From: Sneathiella glossodoripedis JCM 23214
GTDB taxonomy: Bacteria > Pseudomonadota > Alphaproteobacteria > Sneathiellales > Sneathiellaceae
Length of the DNA stretch: 64,000 nt
Direction: 5' to 3'
Assembly (NCBI RefSeq): GCF_000616095.1
Contig: NZ_BAMS01000002.1
Span: 62,001-126,000, forward strand
Below, one piece after another: positions 46,980-56,995 of this stretch. The notes below the pieces were generated by a model. The model did not search any database, was not told the origin of the DNA, and saw nothing but the letters and a program-made list of their open reading frames with translations. The position numbers and the translations under genes are program-made. Within the stretch, counting starts at the first letter, position 1; each line of letters opens with the position of its first letter.

Positions 46980-48203
46980 CTATCGGTTAAGCCATTTTTC
47001 AATTCCCTTTGCAGCGGCGATCCCCGTTGCAAAGCAGGCCTGCAGTAAATATCCGCCGGTGGGGGCGTCCCAGTCAATCATTTCACCAGCGGCAAACAGA
47101 CCGCTCCGTGATTTGATCATCAGGTTCTGATCCAGCTCCTCGCATTTGAGCCCACCTGAGCTGCTGATCGCTCGTTGCAAGGGGCGCGGGCGGTGGATGG
47201 CAACAGGTAATTTCTTGATCAATGCGGCGAGTTGCGTATCCGGCATGGCAGCGGAGCCACCCGCTTCATGAAGTAAAGCGATGGTTAAAGAAGATAGTTT
47301 AAGTTTTTTTCGTAAATAATTGGAAAAACTTAGTTTTTTGCGTGGTTCCTGAAGCCGCCGTAGAATTTTTTCTTCTGGCATATCCGGCAGCAAGTCCAAC
47401 AGGGCTTGCGCCGAGCCATCTGATTTGCAGCTTTGAACGAGCTCCCGGCTAAGGGCATAGATTGCGCCTCCTTCAAGTCCGTATTTTGTAACAATCAGAT
47501 CGCCGCGGATACGGTTTTCTTTGTGACTCATAGCGATATTTTTAAGCGGCTGCCCTTCAAATTTTTCTATTAAAAAGGGGCTCCAGTTACAGTCGAAACC
47601 GCAATTCAAGGGGGAGAAGTCTGTTGTCTTCAGCCCCGCATCCTGAAAGAGCGATAGCCAGCTTCCGCTTGCCCCTAAATGTGGGTAGCTGGCGCCGCCC
47701 ATGGCAAACAGGATCGCGTCCGCCGTGAAATTCTGGCGGTGCCCATCACGATCTTTGAAGTGCAGATTTTGATTTTCGGGAAAAGCGGTGAGCGATTGGC
47801 CGAGATGAACCTGCAATCCATTCTCCAGCAATCGGCGGCTCCAGGCCCGCATCAGTTTGCTGGCTTTCATTTCCACAGGAAATACCCGGCCACTACTGCC
47901 AACAAACGTCTCGCTTCCCAGACCCTCAGCCCAGGATCTCAAAGCTTGCGGTGGAAAGGCTTCAATATGGGGTTTTAAAAATTCGGCTGCCTGTCCATAT
48001 CGCTCTAGAAAATCGGGCAGGGGCTCGGAATGTGTCAGATTTAACCCGCCGCGTCCCGCGATCAGAAATTTGCGCCCAACTGAAGGTTTTTGATCAAACA
48101 GGTGGACTTCGAAACCCTGCTTCTGCGTCAAATATTCTGCTGCAAATAATCCCGCGGGGCCTCCGCCGACGATTGCAATCTTTTGGGGGTCAGTTTCGCT
48201 CAT
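46980..48203 (-). CDS. HI0933/YhiN family FAD-dependent oxidoreductase
   Basis: A 407-residue flavoprotein starting with the FAD motif AIVGGGPAGLFAAEYL, then GRKFLIAGRGGLNLTHSE, typical of the HI0933-like family, and ending with the second FAD contact GLFAAGEMIDWDAPTGGYLLQ. Function is not established for this family. It is one base after modC and converges with the crp-like gene. Confidence 0.9.
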   Translation of the reverse strand: MSETDPQKIAIVGGGPAGLFAAEYLTQKQGFEVHLFDQKPSVGRKFLIAGRGGLNLTHSEPLPDFLERYGQAAEFLKPHIEAFPPQALRSWAEGLGSETFVGSSGRVFPVEMKASKLMRAWSRRLLENGLQVHLGQSLTAFPENQNLHFKDRDGHRQNFTADAILFAMGGASYPHLGASGSWLSLFQDAGLKTTDFSPLNCGFDCNWSPFLIEKFEGQPLKNIAMSHKENRIRGDLIVTKYGLEGGAIYALSRELVQSCKSDGSAQALLDLLPDMPEEKILRRLQEPRKKLSFSNYLRKKLKLSSLTIALLHEAGGSAAMPDTQLAALIKKLPVAIHRPRPLQRAISSSGGLKCEELDQNLMIKSRSGLFAAGEMIDWDAPTGGYLLQACFATGIAAAKGIEKWLNR

Positions 48204-48204
48204 C

Positions 48205-49272
48205 TTACTGCTCGATCGAATTAACGGTCACGGATTTAATCAGTGCCCAAACGGTCGATCCCACTTTCAAATCAAGATCAGCCAATGATTTGCGCGTGAT
48301 GCCTGCGTTGAGTGGTATCCCTGCATCCAACTCCACAAGGACAGAAGAAGCCGTATGATGAATTGCCATTATTTTGCATTTTAACTGGTTAAGTGTCGAT
48401 ATGTTGGGTATCTGGCTGGTGGCGAGGGATATGTCTTTTGCCCGAATACGAATGCGAACCCGCTCACCAATTCTGATCGGGCTTTGTGCAGGCAGCAGCA
48501 GTTGCCCCGCGGCCGTATCCAGTGTGACCAGCTCATGCGCGTCATCATGAGAGCTCACGACACCCTCAAAAACACTGCCCACACCAATCCCGCTCTGCTC
48601 AAGCAGAAGATCATGGCGCGAAAGGACCTCACCAATAGCACCTGCTGCCCGAACCTTCCCTGCGTTCAGAAGGACAATATGATCGGCAAGACGAAGAACT
48701 TCATCCAATGCGTGGGTAATATACAGGATCGTCAGATTAAATCTGTCTTGTAGGGTCTCGATCAATGACAGAATATGGGTTTTCCGATCCTGATCCAAAC
48801 TGGACAGGGGTTCATCCATTATTAAGAGCTCAGGTTCGGCCAGCAAGGCACGGCCAATTGCCACTCTCTGGCGCTCTCCTCCTGAAAGATGTTTTGGATA
48901 TCTCTCTAAAAGGTGTTTTATATCAATAGCTTCAATGATTTCTTCAAAGTTGTGGCTGGGGTGTTGTGGACATCCAAAAAGCAGATTTTCCTCAACTGTT
49001 TTATGTGGAAATAATAAATGATCCTGAAACACCATCCCGATGCGCCGTTCATGGGCAGGGATACAAATACCCCCCACCTCAAATAACGGTCGCGAATTCA
49101 GCTCAAGCCTTCCACTGTCTGCTGTTTCAAGTCCTGAAATTATGCGGGCAAGCTGGGTTTTCCCACTGCCTGAGGGTCCAAATAAAGCAGTAATGCCACT
49201 GGGTAACTCAAATTTGGCCGCAAGCGTGAAGTCTGCGAGCTGTTTTTTAATATCAAGGCGCAGGATTGCCAT
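48205..49272 (-). CDS. modC: Molybdate ABC transporter ATP-binding protein
   Basis: A 355-residue ABC ATPase with Walker A GPSGSGKT, signature LSGGERQRVAIGRALL, Walker B LLIMDEPLSSLD, and a C-terminal Mop/TOBE domain at about 290-355 that binds molybdate. That domain distinguishes ModC from sulfate and iron transporters. Its ATG overlaps the modB stop (TAATG). No modA lies nearby. Confidence 0.93.
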   Translation of the reverse strand: MAILRLDIKKQLADFTLAAKFELPSGITALFGPSGSGKTQLARIISGLETADSGRLELNSRPLFEVGGICIPAHERRIGMVFQDHLLFPHKTVEENLLFGCPQHPSHNFEEIIEAIDIKHLLERYPKHLSGGERQRVAIGRALLAEPELLIMDEPLSSLDQDRKTHILSLIETLQDRFNLTILYITHALDEVLRLADHIVLLNAGKVRAAGAIGEVLSRHDLLLEQSGIGVGSVFEGVVSSHDDAHELVTLDTAAGQLLLPAQSPIRIGERVRIRIRAKDISLATSQIPNISTLNQLKCKIMAIHHTASSVLVELDAGIPLNAGITRKSLADLDLKVGSTVWALIKSVTVNSIEQ

Positions 49273-49961
49273 TACGTTCCCTCGCGCGTGGGTCGCTTGC
49301 GGACAAGCCATTCCGACAGGGCAATCGCTGCAAATGAAATCAGGACCGAGATTATGACAAGACGGATGACTTTATCATCGCCGCCGGGAATTTGTAGCAA
49401 ACCGTATATTGCGATGGGCAGGTTGCGGGTTTCCCCCGGTATATTGGATACAAATGTAATGGTTGCTCCAAATTCTCCCAATGCTCTGGCAAAGCCGAGC
49501 GTGATCGCAGAGATAAATGAGGGAATAAGCAATGGGGCGGTAATGGTCAGAAAACGGCGAACTGGTCCTTTGCCAAGGGTTGCGGCCACTTCATTCAAAC
49601 GCCAGTCATGGGTTTCAAACCCGCTTCGCAATGCCCGCACCATGAGTGGAAAGGACATGACAGCCGTTGCAATCACCGCACCGTGCCAACTGAAAATAAG
49701 TGAAATTTCAAAAGCCTCATGCAGCCACCTGCCAATGGGCCCATTACGCCCCAGCAGAACCAGCAGAAAATAACCGGTTACGACCGGGGGAATGACCAGC
49801 GGCAAATGAACAATGGCACTGAGGAGTGTCTTGCCCTTAAACTGACATCGGGCCAGCAGCCAGGCAATGAACAGGGCAGGCAGGGCGCTGATTGTGATGC
49901 ACCAAAGTGCAATTTTCAGCGACAGGTAAATTACCTCCCATTCCTCTGCGCTTAAGCTCAT
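49272..49961 (-). CDS. modB: Molybdate ABC transporter permease
   Basis: A 229-residue inner-membrane protein with about five spans and the ABC coupling motif EVAATLGKGPVRRFLTITAP followed by GFARALGEFGATITF. It forms the molybdate channel with ModC. It starts eight bases after hisI. The substrate-binding ModA is absent from this locus. Confidence 0.93.
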   Translation of the reverse strand: MSLSAEEWEVIYLSLKIALWCITISALPALFIAWLLARCQFKGKTLLSAIVHLPLVIPPVVTGYFLLVLLGRNGPIGRWLHEAFEISLIFSWHGAVIATAVMSFPLMVRALRSGFETHDWRLNEVAATLGKGPVRRFLTITAPLLIPSFISAITLGFARALGEFGATITFVSNIPGETRNLPIAIYGLLQIPGGDDKVIRLVIISVLISFAAIALSEWLVRKRPTREGT

Positions 49962-49969
49962 CAGCGGAT

Positions 49970-50374
49970 TTATTTATCTCCATACAGTTGGTCGGGGGAT
50001 GTAAGAACATCTGCGATAATCTCGATCTGGCCGGATTTATCCACCTCGTTGAAGAAGCAGTTCCGGCGCCCGGTATGACAGGCGACACCTTTCTGATCCA
50101 CCAGCAATAAAATCGTATCTCCGTCGCAATCCACCCGCAATTTCACCAGTTTCTGAACCTGCCCACTGCTTTCCCCTTTTCGCCAGTAGGCCTGACGGGA
50201 TCTTGACCAGTAACAGACCTGACCAGTTTTCAGGGTTTCATCGATCGCAGCGCGGTTCATCCATGCCATCATCAAGACTTCACCAGTGTCATGCTGCTGG
50301 GCAATGGCCGGCACAAGTCCGTCTGAATTAAAGGTCAGCAACTCATCAAGGGAGGGAATATCAGTCATTGGCAT
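49970..50374 (-). CDS. hisI: Phosphoribosyl-AMP cyclohydrolase
   Basis: HisI opens the adenine ring of PR-AMP in histidine synthesis. The 134-residue protein has the conserved MMAWMNRAAIDETL, CYWSRSRQAYWRKGESSG and the zinc/active-site segments VDCDGDTIL and ACHTGRRNCFF. It is a stand-alone domain without the HisE pyrophosphohydrolase. Other his genes are not in the window. An ATG two codons downstream is an alternative start. Confidence 0.96.
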   Translation of the reverse strand: MPMTDIPSLDELLTFNSDGLVPAIAQQHDTGEVLMMAWMNRAAIDETLKTGQVCYWSRSRQAYWRKGESSGQVQKLVKLRVDCDGDTILLLVDQKGVACHTGRRNCFFNEVDKSGQIEIIADVLTSPDQLYGDK

Positions 50375-50379
50375 TTGCT

Positions 50380-51555
50380 CTATTTCAACTTGTTCAAGCG
50401 CTCAAATCCGGCACTGAGGTCTGCAATCAGGTCGTCAGTATCTTCAAGTCCGATGTGCAGACGTAAAAGCGGGTTCGTGTTATCCCATTTCGTTGCTGTA
50501 CGGTAGCTGCTCGGGTCAGCATAGATGATCAGACTTTCATATCCGCCCCAGCTATAACCCATACCAAATAATTCAAGATCGTCCATAAAGGCCGCAATCG
50601 CATCTCTACTGCAGGCGTTCAGGCGGAAGGAAAACAGTCCTGATGCGCCTAAAAAGTCTCTCTTCCAAAGATCATGTCCGGGATGATCTTCAAGTGCAGG
50701 GTGCAAAACACTGTGAACTTCGGGGCGACCTTTAAGCCACTCCGCCACCTTGATCGCATTTTCCATATGCTGTTTCAGGCGAACAGACAGCGTTCTCAAA
50801 CCGCGCTGGGCCAAATACACATCGTCGGGTCCAGCGGTTTGTCCCATGATATTGGCGCACGCCTGAAGGGCCGGCCAATGCTCTTTGGTTGTGGTAACCG
50901 TTCCGATCATCACATCGCTATGACCAACGATATATTTTGTGCCTGCCTGAATTGAAACATCAACCCCATGCTCAAACGGTTTATAGTAAAGAGGGGATGC
51001 CCATGTATTGTCCATCAGCACCACTGCACCTGCCTTGTGCGCGGCCTCAGCGATTGCTGGAATATCCTGCATCTCGAAGGTCTGCGATCCGGGTGATTCT
51101 GTAAAAACGACTTTGGTATTGGGTTGGATCAGCTCTGAAATGCTACTTCCGATCAACGGATCGTAATAAGTCGTTTCCACACCGAATTTTTTCAGCATGT
51201 GGTCGCAATATTGCCGCGTGGGATTGTAGACACTGTCGGTGACCAGAATATGATCTCCTGCTTGAACAAACGTTTGAATTGCATGGGCGCAAGCCGCTAA
51301 TCCAGATGGAAAAACCTGTGTCCTGTATCCACCTTCCAATTCGGCAACTGCATTTTCAAGCGACCATGTTGTTGGTGTCCCCATTCGCCCATAAGTCACA
51401 ACCTGCTTGCCTTCCGCGCGGTCTTTATGGGCTTTTTGTAATTCAGAAAGTGAAGAATAAAGAACTGTCGAGGCGTGATATACAGGCGCATTAACTATTC
51501 CAAAATTAGTTTCTGGTGAACGGCCTGCTACCACAATTTTTGTTTCGTCTTTCAT
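50380..51555 (-). CDS. metC: Cystathionine beta-lyase
   Basis: A 391-residue PLP enzyme that splits cystathionine to homocysteine in methionine synthesis. PLP-binding Lys207 is in SIQAGTKYIVGHSD, and the family segments YGRMGTPTTWSLE and DNTWASPLY are present. The order and length fit the bacterial MetC branch rather than MetB. It is five bases upstream of hisI and heads this minus-strand unit. Confidence 0.93.
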   Translation of the reverse strand: MKDETKIVVAGRSPETNFGIVNAPVYHASTVLYSSLSELQKAHKDRAEGKQVVTYGRMGTPTTWSLENAVAELEGGYRTQVFPSGLAACAHAIQTFVQAGDHILVTDSVYNPTRQYCDHMLKKFGVETTYYDPLIGSSISELIQPNTKVVFTESPGSQTFEMQDIPAIAEAAHKAGAVVLMDNTWASPLYYKPFEHGVDVSIQAGTKYIVGHSDVMIGTVTTTKEHWPALQACANIMGQTAGPDDVYLAQRGLRTLSVRLKQHMENAIKVAEWLKGRPEVHSVLHPALEDHPGHDLWKRDFLGASGLFSFRLNACSRDAIAAFMDDLELFGMGYSWGGYESLIIYADPSSYRTATKWDNTNPLLRLHIGLEDTDDLIADLSAGFERLNKLK

Positions 51556-51831
51556 TATGATTACACCTCAGCAACACGAATTTCTTTTGTATTTCAATAT
51601 AGGATTGAACGAATAGAGGGAAGAAAGAATTTAAGGTTAACGACCCTTGGAAATTGATGAAGTTAACAATTTGCTAAATTTTTCCGTTGACGGGTTAGGT
51701 AAAAATATTATCGTCATATACAAGCAGTCACCGAATTGGGAAAATCGGTTTCTGCGGGCCTTATGGCCTTTTTTACTTGTTCACTTATGGACTTGTGAAT
51801 TGAAACAGAAAACTGACAGGAAGGTTATTTT
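51556..51831. promoter_or_regulatory. Divergent metC-aapJ intergenic region
   Basis: This 276-base region is A/T-rich. A GGCC-TTAT-GGCC hairpin followed by T residues at about 51760-51777 looks like a weak attenuator about 55 bases before aapJ. GTTAAC appears twice, near 51637 and 51664. A TTGACG near 51684 has no good -10 partner. No nitrogen-sigma promoter is evident by eye. Confidence 0.3.
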
Positions 51832-52845
51832 ATGAAAAAAGCGAGCTTTATTGCTGTCGCTACAGCAGCTACTTTGATGGCCGGTGCAGCAACTGCTGGC
51901 ACCTTGGACGATGTTCGTGCAAAAGGCTTTATTCAATGTGGTGTGACAACAGGTCTTGCTGGATTTGCATCTCCAAACGATCAGGGTCAATGGGAAGGTT
52001 TCGACGTTGACTTCTGCCGGGCGATGTCCGCAGCGATCTTTGGTGATCCAGACAAGGTTAAATACACACCTACAACTGCTAAAGAGCGTTTCACAGCTCT
52101 GCAGTCAGGTGAAATTGACGTGCTTGCACGGAACACAACATGGACTCTGAGCCGTGATGTGAACCTCGGTTTCGAATTTGTTGGCGTGAACTACTATGAC
52201 GGTCAGGGCTTTATGGTGAAAAAGTCACTGGGCGTGTCTTCAGCCAAAGAACTTGACGGCGCACGCGTATGTCTGCAGTCCGGTACAACAACTGAATTGA
52301 ACCTCGCTGACTATTTCGCAGCGCAGGGCATGAGCTACGACTCAGTTCTCTTTGATACTGCCGACGAAGTTCGTGAAGCTTACATCAAAGACACATGTGA
52401 CGTTTACACAACTGACCAGTCTGGCCTGTATGCACAACGTTCAGTGATCGCAGATCCTGATAATCACGTCGTTCTTCCAGAAGTGATTTCAAAAGAGCCT
52501 CTCGGCCCACTTGTCCGCCACGGTGACAATGCTTGGGGCGATCTGGCACGCTGGACACTCAATGCAATGATTGAAGCAGAAGAAATGGGCATTACGTCTG
52601 CAAACGCTGCTGAAATGAAAGGTAGCCAGAACCCTGGTATTGCCCGTCTGATGGGTGCATCAGGTGATCTGGGTGAGCAACTGGGCGTATCTAACGACTG
52701 GGCATACAACATTGTTTCCATGGTTGGTAACTATGGTGAAGTGTTTGAAAAGCATCTGGGCGCGTCAACACCGCTCAAGATTGCTCGTGGTCTGAACCAG
52801 TTGTGGAGCAAAGGTGGTATTCTGTATGCACCACCAGCACGCTAA
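51832..52845 (+). CDS. aapJ: General L-amino acid ABC transporter, substrate-binding protein
   Basis: A 337-residue periplasmic binding protein with a signal peptide (residues 1-22, cleavage after ATA). The type-II binding fold shows FIQCGVTTGLAGFASPN, GFDVDFCRAMSAAIFGD and RNTTWTLSRD, as in AapJ. It captures a wide range of L-amino acids. AGGAAGG precedes the ATG. It heads the aapJ-aapQ-aapM-aapP operon and is followed by a hairpin likely to favour its own message. Confidence 0.95.
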   Translation: MKKASFIAVATAATLMAGAATAGTLDDVRAKGFIQCGVTTGLAGFASPNDQGQWEGFDVDFCRAMSAAIFGDPDKVKYTPTTAKERFTALQSGEIDVLARNTTWTLSRDVNLGFEFVGVNYYDGQGFMVKKSLGVSSAKELDGARVCLQSGTTTELNLADYFAAQGMSYDSVLFDTADEVREAYIKDTCDVYTTDQSGLYAQRSVIADPDNHVVLPEVISKEPLGPLVRHGDNAWGDLARWTLNAMIEAEEMGITSANAAEMKGSQNPGIARLMGASGDLGEQLGVSNDWAYNIVSMVGNYGEVFEKHLGASTPLKIARGLNQLWSKGGILYAPPAR

Positions 52846-52865
52846 TCATAACTAGCTAGCTTAAG

Positions 52866-52900
52866 AGAGTGTGTGTCTCCGTGAGGCATGCACTCTTTTT
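52866..52900 (+). terminator. Partial terminator between aapJ and aapQ
   Basis: AGAGTG (52866-52871) pairs with CACTCT (52891-52896), with imperfect inner pairing including CTC/GAG, and is followed by a T run. Such an attenuator gives more binding protein than permease, as usual in these operons. Confidence 0.6.
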
Positions 52901-52941
52901 GTTTTTGATTACGCATATACACTCCCGGAAGGAGCTGCCTT

Positions 52942-54128
52942 ATGACTACAGATGTCTCAGGCCAAGCTGGAGTTAGTATGTGGCGGGACCCGAAAATCCG
53001 AGCGATTTTCTTTCAGGTTCTCGTTATCGCGCTATTCCTTGCTTTCGTATTATATGTGGGCAATAACACCATCATAAACCTTGAAAAACGTGGTATCGCG
53101 TCTGGTTTTGGTTTCTTGTCCCAGCCTGCCGGTTTCGGCATTGGCATCGTCCTGTTGATGGATTACAACGCACAGACATCAACGCATGCGGACGTCCTTA
53201 TGATCGGTATAATCAATACCCTTGCGGTATCGTTATCCGGCATCGTGCTTGCAACAATTATCGGTTTTATCTTTGGTGTCCTGCGTCTATCCAAAAACTG
53301 GATGGTCGATAAGATTGCTGCAGTTTATATCGAGGTTGTTCGAAACATTCCGCTGCTGGTGCAGTTGCTGTTCTGGTATTTCGCTGTGCTCAGCGTCTTG
53401 CCACGTGTGGGCGACAGTATCACTTTTGGCTCAGACTACCTGATTAACAATCGGGGTTTCTATTTTCCGAAAATTATCCCTGAGGCTGGTTTTTCAGTTA
53501 TCTGGATCGCTTTGATCATTGGTATCGTTGCAACCGTTTTCATCTCCAAATGGGCGCACAAGCGTCAGGACGAAACCGGTCAACCCTTTCCCGTCTTTCT
53601 GACAGGACTGGCCCTGATCATCGGTTTGCCAATATTGGGGGCTTTGGTCAGCGGCATGCCTTTCGAGTTTGAATATCCTGCAAAAGGGCGTTTCAACATC
53701 AAGGGTGGCTGGGTAATGGAGCCTGAATTTCTGGCGCTGTTCTTAGGCCTGAGTATTTATACCGGTGCCTTTATTGCGGAAATTGTCCGCGCCGGAATTA
53801 ACTCGGTCAGCCACGGTCAAACCGAAGCGGCTCATTCATTGGGTATTCGGCCAAATATTACAATGCGACTTGTGATCCTGCCGCAGGCCTTGCGGGTGAT
53901 CATTCCACCCCTTACCAGCCAGTATCTGAACCTGACCAAAAACTCCTCCTCGCAACTGCTGTGGGGTATCCGGAGATTGTGGCCATTTTCAGCGGAACGT
54001 CTCTGAACCAGACAGGGCAGGCAATTGAAATTATTGCGCTGACCATGCTGTTCTACCTGACGATCAGTTTGCTGATCTCTGCGTTCATGAACTGGTACAA
54101 TAAACGTATTGCATTGGTGGAGAGGTAA
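52942..54128 (+). CDS. aapQ: General L-amino acid ABC transporter permease AapQ, frame broken
   Basis: An inner-membrane HisMQ-family permease with several spans and the coupling region QTEAAHSLGIRPNITMRLVILPQALR. The frame fails after LNLTKNSS at 53949/53950: one extra C gives LATAVGYPEIVAIFSGTSLN and a run of membrane segments to the stop at 54126-54128. The repaired protein has 395 residues, right for AapQ. GGAAGGAG precedes the ATG. Confidence 0.92.
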
Positions 54129-54131
54129 GTC

Positions 54132-55231
54132 ATGGCAATTGTAAAAACAGAACGCCATCCAGAAATGCCACCTCCGGTGTCGCAGACAGGCGTTATTGGC
54201 TGGCTTCGGGAAAATCTTTTCTCAAGCTGGCTTAACACGATCCTCACACTGGTGTCTTTGTATGTAGTCTGGGTGTCCATGTCGGCACTCATCAATTACG
54301 CCATTATTGACGCCAATTTTGTGGGAACTTCAAAAGCTGACTGTACGGGTGAGGGGGCCTGCTGGGTCTTTATCAAGGCCCGTTTTGGTCAGAATATGTA
54401 CGGCTTCTATCCAGAAGAGCTGCGCTGGCGCGTGGATCTTGGATATATACTGGGGGCAATCGGCCTGTTCTTTGTTCTCTCTGACGTGGTCAAGAACAAA
54501 AAATGGCCGGCGATCTACTTGTTCGTGATTTACCCGGTCATCTGCTACTTCCTTTTCTACGGTGGTCTTGGCCTTGAAAAGGTTGAAACTTCACAGTGGG
54601 GTGGATTGTTCTTAACCTTGGTGCTGGCGTCGGTATCCATATTCGTGGCCTTGCCGCTGGGTATCATTCTGGCATTGGGGCGCCGATCGAACATGCCGGC
54701 AGTTCGCATGATGTGCGTTGGATTTATTGAGTTGATCCGCGCCGTCCCGCTGATTTCCGTGTTGTTCATGGCATCTGTGATGCTGCCTCTTTTTCTGCCA
54801 GAAGGTCAAAATTTTGACAAGCTGGTTCGTGCTCTTGTGGGCATGTCGCTTTTCTCCGCTGCTATATGGCAGAGGTGATCCGCGGTGGTCTGCAGGCCAT
54901 TCCGAAAGGTCAGATGGAAGCCGCCAAGTCGCTTGGGCTTGGGTATTGGCAGGCGATGGCCTTCATCATTTTGCCGCAGGCTCTGAAAATCTCAATTCCA
55001 GCGATTGTGAATACCTTTATCGGTCTGTTCAAGGATACGACACTGGTTCTGATCATCGGTCTTCTTGATCTTCTCAGCATTGTAAAGGCGGGTACCACAG
55101 ATAAAAACTGGTTGGGTATGGCAACCGAAGGCTATGTCTTCGTGGCTGCTGTATTCTGGGTATTCTGCTTTGGTATGTCACGATACAGCATCTGGTTGGA
55201 GAACAAACTCCACACCGGACATAAACGATAG
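54132..55231 (+). CDS. aapM: General L-amino acid ABC transporter permease AapM, frame broken
   Basis: The second permease of the AapJQMP system. The first frame stops at 54878 after LFSAA; the natural continuation [32 protein letters not shown], the ABC coupling loop, is in another frame to 55231. One extra base at 54862/54863 joins them into 366 residues. It starts three bases after aapQ. Confidence 0.92.
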
Positions 55232-55243
55232 GAGGCGGCAAAT

Positions 55244-56014
55244 ATGAGTGATGCAGCCATGAGTAAAGCACAGCAGGAAGCAGCCATTCAGATTATTGGC
55301 ATGCACAAATGGTATGGTGATTTTCACGTTCTGCGAGATATCAACCTGACGGTTGAACGCGGTGAGAAAATTGTGGTGTGCGGACCTTCGGGCTCCGGTA
55401 AATCCACAATGATCCGTTGCATTAACCGGTTGGAAGAACATCAGCAGGGCCAGATCATCGTGGACGGAATTGAACTGACCAGCGATGTGAAGAAAATCGA
55501 TGAAATCCGCCGTGAAGTGGGGATGGTGTTTCAGCATTTTAACCTCTTTCCTCATCTGACGGTTCTGGAAAACTGTACGCTGGCTCCGATTTGGGTGCGC
55601 AAAACACCTAAGGCCGAAGCAGAAGCGATTGCCATGAAGTTTCTGGAACGGGTTAAAATCCCGGATCAGGCTCTGAAATATCCTGGGCAATTGTCTGGTG
55701 GTCAGCAACAGCGTGTGGCAATTGCCCGCTCGCTCTGCATGAACCCTCGGATCATGCTCTTTGATGAGCCGACATCCGCACTGGATCCGGAAATGATTTC
55801 TGAAGTGCTTGATACAATGATCAGCCTTGCCGAAGAAGGTATGACAATGGTTTGCGTGACCCATGAAATGGGCTTTGCAAAAACTGTTGCGGATCGAGTT
55901 ATCTTTATGGATCAGGGGGAAGTCATCGAACAGGCTCCGCCCACCGAGTTCTTCGAAAATCCACAAAGTGAACGAACAAAACTCTTCCTGTCGCAGATCC
56001 TCCATAACGGGTGA
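55244..56014 (+). CDS. aapP: General L-amino acid ABC transporter ATP-binding protein
   Basis: A 256-residue ATPase of the polar amino-acid type: Walker [11 protein letters not shown]-loop [12 protein letters not shown], signature [15 protein letters not shown] and Walker [14 protein letters not shown]. It powers uptake through AapQ and AapM. GGAGGCGG precedes the ATG. A terminator follows. Confidence 0.97.
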   Translation: MSDAAMSKAQQEAAIQIIGMHKWYGDFHVLRDINLTVERGEKIVVCGPSGSGKSTMIRCINRLEEHQQGQIIVDGIELTSDVKKIDEIRREVGMVFQHFNLFPHLTVLENCTLAPIWVRKTPKAEAEAIAMKFLERVKIPDQALKYPGQLSGGQQQRVAIARSLCMNPRIMLFDEPTSALDPEMISEVLDTMISLAEEGMTMVCVTHEMGFAKTVADRVIFMDQGEVIEQAPPTEFFENPQSERTKLFLSQILHNG

Positions 56015-56032
56015 TCGATATATGAAGATCAG

Positions 56033-56065
56033 AAAGCCTCCGGTGGAAACGCCGGGGGCTTTTTT
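56033..56065 (+). terminator. Terminator after aapP
   Basis: AAAGCCTCCGG pairs with CCGGGGGCTTT (one wobble), with an 8-base loop and a T run. It starts 18 bases after the aapP stop and ends the aap operon. Confidence 0.9.
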
Positions 56066-56199
56066 GTCCGTAAATCCCACCCAGTCTCACTAATCATACA
56101 AATGAGGCGCCAGATTTGACTTATCTGAAATACGCTCTAAGCTGGTTTCATACAAAAAATACTGGCACAATGCGACATCTGGTGGTGGGAGACTGGAAA

Positions 56200-56421
56200 A
56201 TGCGCCATAAATTGATTGTGTGTGTGACACAGCTGATTGCAGTGATGATCGGGGTTGGGATATCTCTTGGCATCCTGTCACTAACGACGGCACGGGAATG
56301 TCTGGTCGGGGGATACGGTTTTTGCCTGTTGGATACAGTGCTGATTACCGTTATGGGGGCGATTGCACTCATCTCTTTTGCCTTCGCCGCTCTCCTTTTC
56401 AAAGCCTATCGGATCAAATAA
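56200..56421 (+). CDS. Small two-span membrane protein, unknown function
   Basis: A 73-residue protein with membrane segments at about residues 5-27 and 43-66, separated by a short loop with two Cys residues (ECLVGGYGFCLL). ATG at 56200 has a purine-rich TGGAAA before it. ATG at 56170 is an in-frame alternative. I do not recognise a family. It lies alone between aapP and the convergent GNAT gene. Confidence 0.55.
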   Translation: MRHKLIVCVTQLIAVMIGVGISLGILSLTTARECLVGGYGFCLLDTVLITVMGAIALISFAFAALLFKAYRIK

Positions 56422-56439
56422 AAGCTAGCCTTTGCTTTT

Positions 56440-56994
56440 TCAATCGCGAATAGGTGCGATGCTTAATTCTTTTTGTTTGTAGGGGGCGTAGCCAAAGCGC
56501 TGATAGAGGGGCAGGGCCTTGGGGTGATCCAGTGTACAGGTGTTGACGGTGATGCAATCAGGATCACGCAGCCACGCCTGTTTGATGGCCCAGTCAAGAA
56601 AATAGGGCCCCAGTTTCATGCCGATGAATTCGGGCATGATGCCAAAATAGGCCAGATCCACTTCAGCCGGGAATTTACGGAAATTAAGCTCCGCATAGCC
56701 CGCCGGTACACCGCGGATATAGAGCACATAAATCTCCGTATCCTTGTGTTTGATAACCTCTTCCAGCTCTTCATCGCTCATTAATTTGCGATCCATCCAT
56801 CCCCAGTCCCGGCCAACCGCATCATAAAGAAAGCGGTAAAAGGAAACTGTTGGATTTTCAGCTCGCTGAATGGCGTGCGGAATGGCCGGCGCAGGAATGG
56901 TTTGCGGCTTTGGCTTGTTCGTCATTTTCAAATAGGTGATCGTGACAGGCCATGACCCATCTGAATTTGGCTCAGGTTTCCGCTTTATTGGCAT
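56440..56994 (-). CDS. GNAT family N-acetyltransferase
   Basis: A 184-residue acetyltransferase with the GNAT core LYIRGVPAGYAELNF, VDLAYFGIMPEFIGMKLGPYFLDWAIKQAW and TCTLDHPKALPLYQRFGYAPY. The N-terminal 45 residues are extra and polar. ATG at 56994 is one base after the sulfurtransferase stop. Substrate unknown. Confidence 0.88.
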   Translation of the reverse strand: MPIKRKPEPNSDGSWPVTITYLKMTNKPKPQTIPAPAIPHAIQRAENPTVSFYRFLYDAVGRDWGWMDRKLMSDEELEEVIKHKDTEIYVLYIRGVPAGYAELNFRKFPAEVDLAYFGIMPEFIGMKLGPYFLDWAIKQAWLRDPDCITVNTCTLDHPKALPLYQRFGYAPYKQKELSIAPIRD

Positions 56995-56995
56995 G

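Noticed and set aside
53940-54878. Programmed ribosomal frameshifting in the aap permease genes
   Set aside because: No slippery heptamer or downstream pseudoknot is seen at the breaks, and similar missing-base breaks occur in unrelated genes.
55178-56080. A 300-residue open frame antisense to aapP
   Set aside because: It mirrors the strongly conserved aapP gene in another frame, has no recognisable domain and no ribosome binding site.
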